DNA of 64,000 nt from Nocardia sp. CDC159 (GTDB lineage: Bacteria; Actinomycetota; Actinomycetes; Mycobacteriales; Mycobacteriaceae): positions 157,947 to 221,946 of the forward strand of contig NZ_JAMRXH010000013.1 of the NCBI RefSeq assembly GCF_023740735.1. Reading direction: 5' to 3'. This document shows positions 34,924-43,171 of the stretch, in pieces. Positions within the stretch are counted from its first letter, which is position 1. The number at the start of each line of letters is the position of its first letter. Under the pieces are notes generated by a model. That model worked only from the letters and a program-made list of their open reading frames with translations. It did not search any database and was not told the origin of the DNA. The position numbers and the translations under genes are program-made.

Positions 34924-35510
34924 GCCTGCGAATCTGCACCTCTGAATGGATGATCTCCAACCTGCGCGGAACCGACCTCGCCGAGGCCTGGCTACCCCGG
35001 GTCGCGGCCTCCCGCTACGCCACCAGTGCCCGCGACGGCCAGATCAACAACGCCCCCGACGCCGTCCCGCTGATCGATACCGACCTGATCTGGACCAACA
35101 CCACCGGCGCTTGGCAGAACTGCCACCTCGGGGTCCACCGCGCTCCCCGCAGCATCGTCACCAGCAACCCGAACACCGTCGTCCTCGACGACGCGGTGTC
35201 CTGGGACATCGGCACCTCCCCCCGCGCCGCCCTACCCTCCGCCGTCGGCGCGGGCATCGGCGCCCGCGTCAAGACCACCCCGTCCCAGCTCAACCAGACC
35301 ATCTACTCGCGGCTGTTCAACGACTGGGACGACTGGACCAGCCTCGAGAACATCGGCGCCGTCGCCGCCGGCGAAACCGTGCATGTCCGCTATCAGTGCC
35401 TGCTCACCACCCCCGGCGAATGGCGCGGCGGCACCAGCCCCTTGCATCAGGCCCACGCCCGCTGGGTGCGGCTGCGCCTGCTCTGCGCACCCCTGCTCGA
35501 GGTGATCTGA
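34920..35510 (+). CDS. Minor tail protein, tandem paralog B
   Basis: The 196-residue product has HRAPRSIVTSNPNTVVLDDAVSWDIGT, matching paralog A closely in this core but diverging elsewhere. It overlaps both neighbours by four bases or less. Confidence 0.6.
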   Translation: MSLRICTSEWMISNLRGTDLAEAWLPRVAASRYATSARDGQINNAPDAVPLIDTDLIWTNTTGAWQNCHLGVHRAPRSIVTSNPNTVVLDDAVSWDIGTSPRAALPSAVGAGIGARVKTTPSQLNQTIYSRLFNDWDDWTSLENIGAVAAGETVHVRYQCLLTTPGEWRGGTSPLHQAHARWVRLRLLCAPLLEVI

Positions 35511-36106
35511 TGACCAATCCCTGCATCGATCCGAACGCCTTCGACGTCACCGACGGCGCCATCTCCCCGCACACCTGGTTGCAATGGCGTCACGTCCAGA
35601 CCGGCAGCGCGACCGGCACGATCGTCGACCCGCTCACCGACACCGCCGAGGTGCTCTCCCACACCCTGCAGATCGCCTGGACCAACACCAGCCCGATCAG
35701 CCAGCACGCCTACGGACTGTGCACCCGCGGCGCCAGCCAGGTCATCACCACCGCGAACAAACGGTTCGCCGTCGAACAACGCCGCGGATGGGCCTTCGGC
35801 ACCGCGCCGGCCGACCCGCCCGTCACCATGCAAACCAGCCGCCACGGCGGCGGCCTCGACCTCGGCCTCTACCAATCCAGCGCCATCTTCGGCATCTGGG
35901 AACACCGGCAAGGCACCACGACCACCCCGATCGGCCCCGACGTCGTCCTAGCCCCCGGCCAAACGTTGAAAGTCCGCGTCGCCGTTTACGTCGTCCGCGA
36001 TTCGTGGTCACCCAACCCGAGCGCATCGTTTGTCAACGAGGCCGAGAACAGAATCGAAACCGGCGACACCCGCCTGGACATCTTCGCCTATCCCGTCATC
36101 GCGTAG
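35510..36106 (+). CDS. Minor tail protein, tandem paralog C
   Basis: The 198-residue product carries the most diverged copy of the core (GASQVITTANKRFAVEQRRGWAFGT) and a C-terminal AVYVVRDSWSPNPSA. Last gene of the tape measure module; the next gene has its own late promoter. Confidence 0.55.
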   Translation: MTNPCIDPNAFDVTDGAISPHTWLQWRHVQTGSATGTIVDPLTDTAEVLSHTLQIAWTNTSPISQHAYGLCTRGASQVITTANKRFAVEQRRGWAFGTAPADPPVTMQTSRHGGGLDLGLYQSSAIFGIWEHRQGTTTTPIGPDVVLAPGQTLKVRVAVYVVRDSWSPNPSASFVNEAENRIETGDTRLDIFAYPVIA

Positions 36107-36115
36107 CCGTCGCTG

Positions 36116-36136
36116 TGCACGCCCGCCCCCTACCGT
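36116..36136 (+). promoter_or_regulatory. Late promoter element 2 (tail chaperones)
   Basis: TGCACGCC, 7 bases, TACCGT, just after the previous stop. A 33-base leader with the ribosome site AAAGGGG then leads to ATG 36170. Confidence 0.55.
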
Positions 36137-36169
36137 CGCCGCACATCCAACCGAAAGGGGAAACCGGCG

Positions 36170-36718
36170 ATGTTCGAACCACCGGAAGGCACCACCGATT
36201 TCGACCACGACGCTGACGCCGCCACGCTCGCAGGACAGACCGCACCCGACCCCGAACCTGATACGGACGACGGCCCCTGGGAGAGCCTCGAGCTGCAGGA
36301 GCTCAAGCTGCAGGAGCTGAGGCTGAAAGCCCGACGCGCCGAACTCGAGCGGCGGCACACCGCACCGACGGTCATCGACAGCACCGGCACTGACGTGGCG
36401 GCGGCCGAGCCACCCGAGCCGGTATGGCCGCATCAACTGATCGAGGTGCAAGACAAACAGATTCAGGTGAAACAGCCACCGGCCGCCGCGATCCGCTACC
36501 TCGGTGTCTTCGGCTTCGGCGAACACGGCGTCACCCGCGGCGACTTCCAGGACTTCATGCACCGCCACGTCTCCGCGAAGTCCATCGACGACATCCGGGA
36601 ATGGACCTACGCCGGCGAAATCGACGAAGGCTTCTACGACCAGCTGCTGAAGGCACTCACCACCATGGGCACCGGCCGCCCTACCGGGCCGTCGTCATCC
36701 TCTGCGCGATCACGCTGA
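36170..36718 (+). CDS. Tail assembly chaperone, G-like
   Basis: The 182-residue acidic product has a helical N-terminus and a domain reading AAIRYLGVFGFGEHGVTRGDFQDFMHRHV. Its 3' end overlaps an open -1 frame encoding a second domain. This is the G/GT arrangement of siphovirus tail chaperones, normally placed before the tape measure; here it follows the tail genes. No canonical slippery heptamer is visible in 36640-36700. Confidence 0.6.
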   Translation: MFEPPEGTTDFDHDADAATLAGQTAPDPEPDTDDGPWESLELQELKLQELRLKARRAELERRHTAPTVIDSTGTDVAAAEPPEPVWPHQLIEVQDKQIQVKQPPAAAIRYLGVFGFGEHGVTRGDFQDFMHRHVSAKSIDDIREWTYAGEIDEGFYDQLLKALTTMGTGRPTGPSSSSARSR

Positions 36719-36975
36719 GGAACTGGCGACGGATCCGCGCCCGCCTCGTCTTGGCCGGCATCACCCACCCGCTCCGGCAATTGGATCTGCACAGCCTGCT
36801 CGACGTCGTCGAAGCGATGCTCGAAGAGGGCATGGACAAAAAGGAACTCGAGGCGATGCGCCGCGACCTGTACCGCCCCGAGCCCGGACAGCACAGGGTC
36901 ACCGGCTTCTCCGCGCAGGAGGAAATGGCCGGATTCCGGTCGTTGCAGGCCCAGCTGGCCGGGCTTGGCCGCTAA
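36424..36975 (+). CDS. Tail assembly chaperone, T-like extension in the -1 frame
   Basis: The -1 frame stays open across the end of the G-like gene and encodes AVVILCAITLRNWRRIRARLVLAGI...LDLHSLLDVVEAMLEEGMDKKELEAMRRDLY, a typical gpT-type domain. There is no suitable ATG or GTG for this domain alone, so it is most likely made by frameshifting from 36170. Meaningful coding probably starts near 36660. Confidence 0.6.
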   Translation: MAASTDRGARQTDSGETATGRRDPLPRCLRLRRTRRHPRRLPGLHAPPRLREVHRRHPGMDLRRRNRRRLLRPAAEGTHHHGHRPPYRAVVILCAITLRNWRRIRARLVLAGITHPLRQLDLHSLLDVVEAMLEEGMDKKELEAMRRDLYRPEPGQHRVTGFSAQEEMAGFRSLQAQLAGLGR

Positions 36976-37016
36976 AACTGGTGCCGTCCGCACTTCCCCT
37001 GGGCGGCACCAGTTTT
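36974..37016 (+). terminator. Rho-independent terminator after the chaperones
   Basis: AAAACTGGTGCCG (36974-36986) pairs perfectly with CGGCACCAGTTTT (37004-37016), with a 17-base loop and a T run in the right arm. It overlaps the stop codon of the chaperone gene. The best classical terminator in the window. Confidence 0.85.
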
Positions 37017-37105
37017 CGATTCCGCACCCCCAATGTGTATCCGCCGTGGGAGGATGAGCGCGTTCGGTCGGGGGTCCGTTCGCCCGACCTCGCACAAGGG
37101 ATCTC

Positions 37106-37519
37106 ATGCTCACGCGTACAGTTCGGCTCGCGGCCTTGGCCGCCGCATTGATTATCAGCGCCAGCCCCGCCGCGGTCGCCGGCCCCTTCGACACCGGCTC
37201 GGCCGGGCCGCAGCCACCGCCTCCGCCCACGGTCCGATTCGGCGACTACTGCCGACCCGAGACCGCAGCCTCCGGCACCACCGCTCGAACCTCCGACGGC
37301 CGCACCGCCCACTGCGTGCAGGTCTCCCACACCGACGCCTTCGTATGGTGGCCAGTCCCCGGTGCCATTCCCGTCGACCCGCACAACCGAGTGTCGCCCG
37401 GAGATCCCTGCCTCGACGAGGGCGCGCGCTGGATCGACGACGAGGGCCGCCACATCGTGTGCGAGAGAACTCAGAGCGGTCGCCAGCGCGGCGATCTGAG
37501 GTGGATGCTCGACCGATAG
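37106..37519 (+). CDS. Secreted small protein
   Basis: The 137-residue product has a Sec signal peptide (MLTRTVRLAALAAALIISASPAAVA) followed by a proline-rich linker and a domain with four cysteines. It is isolated between the terminator and the next late promoter. An exported phage product in the virion half is unusual. No family recognised. Confidence 0.65.
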   Translation: MLTRTVRLAALAAALIISASPAAVAGPFDTGSAGPQPPPPPTVRFGDYCRPETAASGTTARTSDGRTAHCVQVSHTDAFVWWPVPGAIPVDPHNRVSPGDPCLDEGARWIDDEGRHIVCERTQSGRQRGDLRWMLDR

Positions 37520-37528
37520 CGACCACGC

Positions 37529-37549
37529 TGCATGCTCGGCTCGTAGCGT
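37529..37549 (+). promoter_or_regulatory. Late promoter element 3
   Basis: TGCATGCT, 7 bases, TAGCGT, then exactly 7 bases to ATG 37557, which lacks a ribosome site. The upstream box is a diverged copy. Confidence 0.5.
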
Positions 37550-37556
37550 GCCGCGC

Positions 37557-37814
37557 ATGCCTACTCCCTCCATCGGCCGCATCGTTCACTACCAAAGCCA
37601 CGGCACTCCCGGCGGCGAATATCTGCCGGAATCCCGTGCTGCGATCGTCACCGAGGTGAAGGGCTGCGACCCAGCGCTGAAGCGGGAGGGGTGTCCACAT
37701 GCCAGCCTGGCGGTGCTCACCCCGACCGGGATGCACTTCGCCCAGGAAGTGCCGTTCGCCGAGCAGCCGACACCCGGCCATTGGAACTGGCCGCCGCGCG
37801 TCGACCAGGGCTGA
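37557..37814 (+). CDS. Small actinophage protein, hypothetical
   Basis: The 85-residue product (GRIVHYQSHGTPGGEYLPESRAAIVTEVKG ... VPFAEQPTPGHWNWPP) is of a type often seen in actinophage genomes. ATG 37557 is preferred over GTG 37548 because it matches the late promoter spacing. Function unknown. Confidence 0.65.
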   Translation: MPTPSIGRIVHYQSHGTPGGEYLPESRAAIVTEVKGCDPALKREGCPHASLAVLTPTGMHFAQEVPFAEQPTPGHWNWPPRVDQG

Positions 37815-37819
37815 GCACC

Positions 37820-38032
37820 ATGGTTGTCGAACTGCTCGTCGTGCCGCACGTCGGGACACCCGAGCCCGGCCTGTGGTGCGCGAACTGCCAGCTTCCCAGC
37901 CGCATCGGCTTCCCGGTGATCGCGCTGCTGCCCACCGGCGTCCTTGATCTCGGCCACGCCACACTGTGCCCGGACTGCGAGAAACCGACAGACGCGGTCG
38001 ATGCGTGGTGGCGGCTGCGCCGGGCCGCCTGA
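37820..38032 (+). CDS. Small zinc-ribbon protein
   Basis: The 70-residue product has WCANCQ and CPDCEK, a probable zinc-binding pair, separated by about 25 residues. It follows the previous gene by five bases. Function unknown. Confidence 0.6.
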   Translation: MVVELLVVPHVGTPEPGLWCANCQLPSRIGFPVIALLPTGVLDLGHATLCPDCEKPTDAVDAWWRLRRAA

Positions 38033-38040
38033 GCAGGGCG

Positions 38041-38061
38041 TGCACGCCCCACCCCTACGGT
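38041..38061 (+). promoter_or_regulatory. Late promoter element 4
   Basis: TGCACGCC, 7 bases, TACGGT, then 7 bases to ATG 38069. The box lies in GGGCGTGCACGCCC. There is no ribosome site. Confidence 0.6.
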
Positions 38062-38068
38062 GCGCGGT

Positions 38069-38410
38069 ATGGCCGAGTCGTGCTGCACACCGCTGGTCAC
38101 CGGGTCCGGGAACGCGCCCGGCGAACTGCGCGTCAACGTGGTGTGCGGCGACCCGATCAATCTGTCCTTCCGCCGCTGCGGCGGCTGGCCCGGCGACACC
38201 ACCGCGACCCTGCGCCTGGCGCATCCCTGGGACTGGTCGGCGACCATCGCCGGCACCATCGTCGGGGAATACCTGACCTTTCACATACCCCCGGACGACG
38301 CCAGGCAGATCCCGCGCGACGCGGTCGCGTCGATCCACCTCGAGCACCCGGGCGTCGACCCCTACACCTGGTTGTCCGGCCGCGTGCACCACCGAGGCGG
38401 CTGCTGCTGA
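38069..38410 (+). CDS. LtfC-like beta-sandwich virion protein
   Basis: The 113-residue product (CGDPINLSFRRCGGWPGDTTATLRLAHPWDWSA) resembles the LtfC/Gp6 beta-sandwich domain of actinophage virions. It has a cysteine-rich C-terminus. First gene of a fibre module and probably translated from a leaderless mRNA. Confidence 0.6.
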   Translation: MAESCCTPLVTGSGNAPGELRVNVVCGDPINLSFRRCGGWPGDTTATLRLAHPWDWSATIAGTIVGEYLTFHIPPDDARQIPRDAVASIHLEHPGVDPYTWLSGRVHHRGGCC

Positions 38411-38871
38411 TGCCGACATGCGAGCCGGGACTGTACGTGCCCATCCCAGGGCCGCCGGGCCCACCCGGGCTGGCCGGACCCCCGGGGCCTCCAGGCCCGC
38501 CCGGCAGCGGCGGCGAGGCAGTAATCGTCACCGGCGCAGCCGGTTCGGTGCTGTCCGGACATCGGGCCGTGGTCCGGCGACCGGACGGCACCTACCTCTA
38601 CGCCAGCTGTGACGACCCGACGCACCTCACCCTGCCGATCGGCATCACCGCCAACGCCGCGCTGGCCGGTGATCCCGTGCAGGTCGTGATGTTCGGCGAG
38701 ATGACCGACCCGTCCTGGGCGTGGACTCCCGGACCGATCTTTCTGGGCGCCGCTGGCGCGCTCACCCAGTCGGTGCCCAGCGACCCCGCCGTGTTCCTGG
38801 CGCAGCTCGCCGCCGCCACCGCGGCGACCACCCTGTTCGTCCACCGCACACCGAGCATCGCACTCACCTAG
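38410..38871 (+). CDS. Virion protein with collagen-like repeat
   Basis: The 153-residue product has a G-x-P run at residues 14-33 (GPPGPPGLAGPPGPPGPPG) and then a beta-rich domain. Phage collagen-like repeats act as trimeric stalks. Start ATG 38410 overlaps the previous stop. Confidence 0.7.
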   Translation: MPTCEPGLYVPIPGPPGPPGLAGPPGPPGPPGSGGEAVIVTGAAGSVLSGHRAVVRRPDGTYLYASCDDPTHLTLPIGITANAALAGDPVQVVMFGEMTDPSWAWTPGPIFLGAAGALTQSVPSDPAVFLAQLAAATAATTLFVHRTPSIALT

Positions 38872-38883
38872 GAGAAGCACCAC

Positions 38884-39393
38884 ATGGCCGGCGACAAGTA
38901 TCTGTACAACAATGCGGGCACCATCACCGAGAAGGCGGCCGTTCAGGCCTCGGCCGGGGCCGGGGACGCGGGCAAGATCCCCGCGCTGGATTCCAGTGGT
39001 CGCCTTGACAACTCGATGATGCCGGTTGGTCTCGGCGCCGATACCGCGACCATCACCGCCAGCGAGGCCCTCAGCGCGGGCGACATGGTGAATGTGTGGA
39101 ACTCCTCGGGCGCCAAGGTTCGCAAGGCCGACGCCTCCACCGCCGGGAAGGAAGCGCATGGGTTTGTGCTGGCCGCGGTCTCCAACGGCGCGTCGGCCAC
39201 CGTCTACTTCGAGGGCAGCAATACGCAGGTGTCCTCGCTGACGCCGGGCCCGCAGTATTTGTCCGCATCCACCCCGGGTGCCGCGACGGCCACCGCGCCG
39301 TCGGGGGCCGGTAACGTGGTGCAGCGAGTCGGTTTCGCCACCGCGGCAACAGCGTTGAATTTCGACGCTGGAACGCCGATCGTGCTGGCCTGA
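38884..39393 (+). CDS. Capsid fibre or decoration-like protein
   Basis: The 169-residue product (ALSAGDMVNVWNSSGAKVRKADASTAGKEAHGFVLAAVSNGASATVYFEG) has the beta fold seen in DUF2190-like decoration proteins and phage head fibres. It follows GGAG. The function is inferred from this pattern. Confidence 0.6.
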   Translation: MAGDKYLYNNAGTITEKAAVQASAGAGDAGKIPALDSSGRLDNSMMPVGLGADTATITASEALSAGDMVNVWNSSGAKVRKADASTAGKEAHGFVLAAVSNGASATVYFEGSNTQVSSLTPGPQYLSASTPGAATATAPSGAGNVVQRVGFATAATALNFDAGTPIVLA

Positions 39394-39396
39394 CCC

Positions 39397-40638
39397 GTGG
39401 CGTCGAAGCTGCCGCTGGTTATGTCCAGCGGCGTCGTCCGCGAACTGGCCGACACCGACACCCTCTACGACCAGCAGCTCTACACCCCCAAACGGTCGAT
39501 GACGCTGACCCACAGCAACGGCGGCTTAGGCGGGACGGTCGCCACCACACTGTCGGCGGCCACCGCGGGGAGCTACCGGTTCGTGGTGAAGCTGCCTGTC
39601 GATGTGACCCGCTGGCGGATCAAGCTGCGCAACCAGGAATACACCGCCGGATCCAAGACGAGCGCCACCTTGAAAAAGCTGGTCGTCGGCAGGCACGCGC
39701 GGGCGACGTCGGGGACGTGGCTTGAGACCGGTGATTTCCAATCCTCGACCGCGACAACGATTGTCAGCACCGACCAAACCATCCCCGGCACCACGAGCTG
39801 GTACACCTCGCCGTGGGTGTCGGTCGCTACCGGGTTCGCGTCCACGGATCTGTTCACCGCGGGCACCGAGTTCCTGGTGGGCATCGGCTACACCTTCGCC
39901 TCGCTGACCTCACTGCAAACCGGCGCGGGCCGCGGCTGGCACTGGACGAATTCGACATCCGGCACCGATCCGACCGTCGCGGGCAGCGGGGCCACCCAGC
40001 AGTACATCCCGTTCGATTGGGTGATCGAATACGACTGCGCCACAAGGAAAAAGGTGTGCGTGGTGGTGGGTGACTCGATCAGCGAGGGCATCACCGGCAG
40101 CAATGCGGCGTTGTCGTCGACGTCGTTGTGGCGCAACGCCGTCGAGATGTGGGCCGCGCGCACCAACCGGATCATCGTCAATCTGAGCCTGGCCGGGGTC
40201 GGGTACGTCCACTTCGCCACCACACCCGCGACCAATTACCTGTGGACCCGCCGCGACATCACCGCCCACCCCGTCGACGAGGTCATCCTGTCGGCGGGCT
40301 CCAACGACTGGAACCAAGCCTCACGAACCTTGGCGAACATGCAGGCCGACGTCACCACGATCGTCAACTACATCCAGACCACCCTCGGTCTGTCGCCGAA
40401 GTTCTACCTGGCCACCAACCTGGCGCGCGGCGCGACCGGCGACTCGGTCCGGTTGTCGTTCAACGAGTGGATCAGCCAGCAACCGACGTTCTGCTCCGAG
40501 GTGATCGACTGGGACGGCGCCACCCGCGGCACCACCGCGCAGAATCTCGTCGACCAGTACACCCCGGATTCGATCCACCCGTCCTGGCTGGGAAACATCG
40601 CTCTGCGCGACGCGCTGCTGGCCGTCCTGCCCGCCTGA
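39397..40638 (+). CDS. Tail-associated protein with SGNH hydrolase domain
   Basis: The 413-residue product has a beta-rich N-terminal half (to about 210) and an SGNH/GDSL hydrolase domain with VVVGDSISEG (about 222), the asparagine block SAGSNDW (about 298) and DSIHPSW (about 390). Such esterases on tails may deacylate cell-envelope glycans. Start GTG 39397. It ends before the endolysin promoter. Confidence 0.82.
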   Translation: MASKLPLVMSSGVVRELADTDTLYDQQLYTPKRSMTLTHSNGGLGGTVATTLSAATAGSYRFVVKLPVDVTRWRIKLRNQEYTAGSKTSATLKKLVVGRHARATSGTWLETGDFQSSTATTIVSTDQTIPGTTSWYTSPWVSVATGFASTDLFTAGTEFLVGIGYTFASLTSLQTGAGRGWHWTNSTSGTDPTVAGSGATQQYIPFDWVIEYDCATRKKVCVVVGDSISEGITGSNAALSSTSLWRNAVEMWAARTNRIIVNLSLAGVGYVHFATTPATNYLWTRRDITAHPVDEVILSAGSNDWNQASRTLANMQADVTTIVNYIQTTLGLSPKFYLATNLARGATGDSVRLSFNEWISQQPTFCSEVIDWDGATRGTTAQNLVDQYTPDSIHPSWLGNIALRDALLAVLPA

Positions 40639-40654
40639 TCGGCGGGCGTCGGCG

Positions 40655-40675
40655 TGCACGCCCCCTCCGTACCGT
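40655..40675 (+). promoter_or_regulatory. Late promoter element 5 (endolysin and connectors)
   Basis: TGCACGCC, 7 bases, TACCGT, then 8 bases to ATG 40684. The box lies in a perfect GGCGTGCACGCC dyad. Confidence 0.6.
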
Positions 40676-40683
40676 CCGGAGTT

Positions 40684-41478
40684 ATGAGCTGGACGGGAGA
40701 TCCGACGTGGCTGGCGGAGGTGCTGCGTGCCGACGGATTACGGGTGATCGAGCACGACGGGTGGCGCGACCGCGGTCACGGCGACTTCCGCGACATCCGG
40801 GGCGTGCTGTGCCACCACACCGCCGGCGGCGGCCCGAACGATTGGCGCATCGTGCAGGACGGCCGTCCCGACCTGCCCGGCCCGCTCGCCCAACTGGTCC
40901 TGGAGAAAGACGGCACATACCGGATCATCGCCGCCGGCGTGTGCTGGCACGCCGGACGCGGCGAATGGCCGGGGTGGCCCACCAACAACGCCAACTACCA
41001 CACCATCGGCATCGAAGCCGTCTCCCGCGGCGACGGAACCGATTGGACACCAGCGCAGTTGGACGCCTACAAGCGTGGGTGTGCCGCGATCCTGCGGCGC
41101 ATCGGCCGTGGCGCGAATAACTGCGTCGCTCACCGCGAGTACAGCAGCGAGGGAAAGATCGACCCGGCCGGGATCGACATGGACGCGTTCCGTGCCGACG
41201 TCCAAGCCCTCATCGACCGCACACCAGGAGGCACCGGCATGTCATGGCTCGACGACCAGATCACCAACTGGGCCAACAAATCCGTGACCGTGCGCACGCT
41301 GCTCGCATACATCGACCGCTACAACGGACTCGTCCTCGACCAGCTGCTGGGACCGGGCAGCCGCGACCGCGGCGGCGAACCGACCCGATGGGCGATGCTC
41401 GGCGACCGCACCCTGGTCGAAGCCGTGGCACGCATCGGCGAAGAACTCGAGATCCCGGGCTTCAAGGCGCCGCGGTGA
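40684..41478 (+). CDS. lysA: Endolysin, N-acetylmuramoyl-L-alanine amidase
   Basis: The 264-residue product has an amidase_2/PGRP domain at about residues 30-190 with zinc ligands in GVLCHHTAGG, HTIGIEAV and HREYSSEGKIDPAGID. The C-terminal 70 residues form a helical domain of cell-wall-binding type. It cleaves the peptide-glycan bond at lysis. No signal peptide, so it needs a holin, which is on the opposite strand 8 kb away. Confidence 0.88.
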   Translation: MSWTGDPTWLAEVLRADGLRVIEHDGWRDRGHGDFRDIRGVLCHHTAGGGPNDWRIVQDGRPDLPGPLAQLVLEKDGTYRIIAAGVCWHAGRGEWPGWPTNNANYHTIGIEAVSRGDGTDWTPAQLDAYKRGCAAILRRIGRGANNCVAHREYSSEGKIDPAGIDMDAFRADVQALIDRTPGGTGMSWLDDQITNWANKSVTVRTLLAYIDRYNGLVLDQLLGPGSRDRGGEPTRWAMLGDRTLVEAVARIGEELEIPGFKAPR

Positions 41479-42227
41479 GCTGCCAGTGGCCGATCGACCG
41501 CAGTTGCTGGCCCGAGCTGTGCAGCCCGATCGACAAACAGCGCATGCAGTACGCGGCCGACTGCGCAGTGTTCGTGCTCTGGGCGTTGACCGGCCGCCAG
41601 TTCGGGGTCTGCCCGGTCCTCGCGCGGCCGTGCCCGATCCCGGACGCTGACCCGCTGCTCGGCTACGTGCCGATCGGGCCCGGCTCCTCCGGCTACTACG
41701 GGTCCCCGGGGTGGTTTCCCGTGTGGGAGGGCGGGGCCTGGCGCAACATCTCCTGCGGTTGCCCGGACCGATGCAGCCGTACCGGTATGGCCGTCGTCCA
41801 CCTGCCCGGCCCGGTCCGGACCGTTGATGCGGTCACCATCGCGGGTGGGGCTCTCGCCGACACCGAATGGGCCCTCGAGGGCGACTACTTGTACCGTACG
41901 GGGGGTGCGCAGTGGCCGAGGCAGAACCTGCGCGCACCGCTCGGGGAGCCGGGAACCTGGAGTGTCGCCTATCAGCGCGGCTACCCGCCGCCGCCGGGCG
42001 CTCAGACCCACGTCGGTCAGCTCGCACTCGAGTTCTTCAACGCCTGTTCCGGCGGCAAGTGCCGACTGCCCAAACGGGTACAGACCGTTGCGCGGCAGGG
42101 TGTTTCGATGCAGATGATCGACCCGAACGACCTGTTCGGGGCCGGGTTGACCGGCATCGACACCATCGACCTGTGGATCCGCGCGATCAACCCGGCGCGG
42201 CTGCAGGCCGCGCCGACCGCGAGGTGA
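41475..42227 (+). CDS. Head-tail connector, adaptor-like
   Basis: The 250-residue product resembles actinophage head-tail adaptors: an N-terminal helix with ADCAVFVLWALTGRQFG and a C-terminal helical part. Start GTG 41475 overlaps the endolysin stop. Together with the next two genes it forms a neck-gene block that in most siphoviruses lies next to the capsid gene. Confidence 0.6.
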   Translation: MSCQWPIDRSCWPELCSPIDKQRMQYAADCAVFVLWALTGRQFGVCPVLARPCPIPDADPLLGYVPIGPGSSGYYGSPGWFPVWEGGAWRNISCGCPDRCSRTGMAVVHLPGPVRTVDAVTIAGGALADTEWALEGDYLYRTGGAQWPRQNLRAPLGEPGTWSVAYQRGYPPPPGAQTHVGQLALEFFNACSGGKCRLPKRVQTVARQGVSMQMIDPNDLFGAGLTGIDTIDLWIRAINPARLQAAPTAR

Positions 42228-42231
42228 CACG

Positions 42232-42759
42232 GTGGCCGATCGAGCGATCACCCTGATCGGGTTCGTCGTCGAAAGCTTGCGGCTGGCGTTCTCCGAGAAT
42301 TCCGCGACTCCGCCGCTGGGCGGCGGCAGCCCGCACGTCCGGTTCTTCGCCGGGGACTCGCTGCCGCTGGCGGCATGGGCCGGGCACAGCGCCAGCTGCG
42401 ATTGCGCGGATCCGATGCTGTGGGTGCGGGTCGTGCGCCGCTTCCGGACCGCGACGCTACCCAACGAGGAGCCCGGCGAGATTTCGGGTTGCGCGATACC
42501 GCGCGCGATCACGATCGAGGCCGGGGTGATGCGCTGCGCGGTCGTCGCCGCCGAACCGCCATGGGACGAGCTCGAACGCGAGGCGCTCGTGCAGCTGGAT
42601 GACTCCCACCGCGTCGACGCCGCTCTGTGCCGGGCGATGCAGTGCGCCGAGCGGGAGAACGCGGCGCAGTCCACCCTGCTGGCCGCCGGGGAGCCCTTTG
42701 GCCCGGAGGGCGGTGTGATCGCCTGGACCCAGTGGGCCCACGCCCAGCTGGCAGGCTGA
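42232..42759 (+). CDS. Head-tail connector or neck protein
   Basis: The 175-residue product starts at GTG 42232 and contains WVRVVRRFRTATLP...CAIPRAITIEAGVMRC, a pattern seen in neck proteins between adaptor and gp10-like genes. Assignment is mainly by position. Confidence 0.5.
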   Translation: MADRAITLIGFVVESLRLAFSENSATPPLGGGSPHVRFFAGDSLPLAAWAGHSASCDCADPMLWVRVVRRFRTATLPNEEPGEISGCAIPRAITIEAGVMRCAVVAAEPPWDELEREALVQLDDSHRVDAALCRAMQCAERENAAQSTLLAAGEPFGPEGGVIAWTQWAHAQLAG

Positions 42760-42760
42760 C

Positions 42761-43171
42761 ATGGTCGTTCGGGTTTTCCGCATCGACCGCCAGCAGTTGG
42801 CCCACCAGGTCACTGGCCCCGGTGGGGTCCTGACCCGTGCGGTGGCGCGGCTGGCGCGACGCATCACCAACAACGCCAGCCAGCGAGCGCCGGTCGACAC
42901 CGGCAACCTGCGGCGCATGATCGCCACCGACCCGATCACCTTCACCCCCGGCCACGTCCACGGCGGCGTCACCGCACGGGCCAAGTATTCGCGATGGGTT
43001 CACGATGGAACCTCCCCCCACGTGATCCGGCCCCGCGGCCGAAAAGCGTTGCGATTTACCGTGGACGGGCGGACGGTGTTCGCCCGCTACGTCAACCATC
43101 CCGGCACTCGGGCGCGCCCGTTCTTGCTGAACGCGGCCCGCGAGGAGATCAGCCGAATGGGCAGCCGCTGA
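42761..43171 (+). CDS. HK97 gp10-like head-tail joining protein
   Basis: The 136-residue product has the gp10 signature: ARRITNNASQRAPVDTGNLRRMI and YSRWVHDGTSPHVIRPR with a terminal FLLNAAREE. These proteins join head and tail. It is the last plus-strand gene and abuts the convergent minus-strand operon with zero spacing. Confidence 0.8.
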   Translation: MVVRVFRIDRQQLAHQVTGPGGVLTRAVARLARRITNNASQRAPVDTGNLRRMIATDPITFTPGHVHGGVTARAKYSRWVHDGTSPHVIRPRGRKALRFTVDGRTVFARYVNHPGTRARPFLLNAAREEISRMGSR

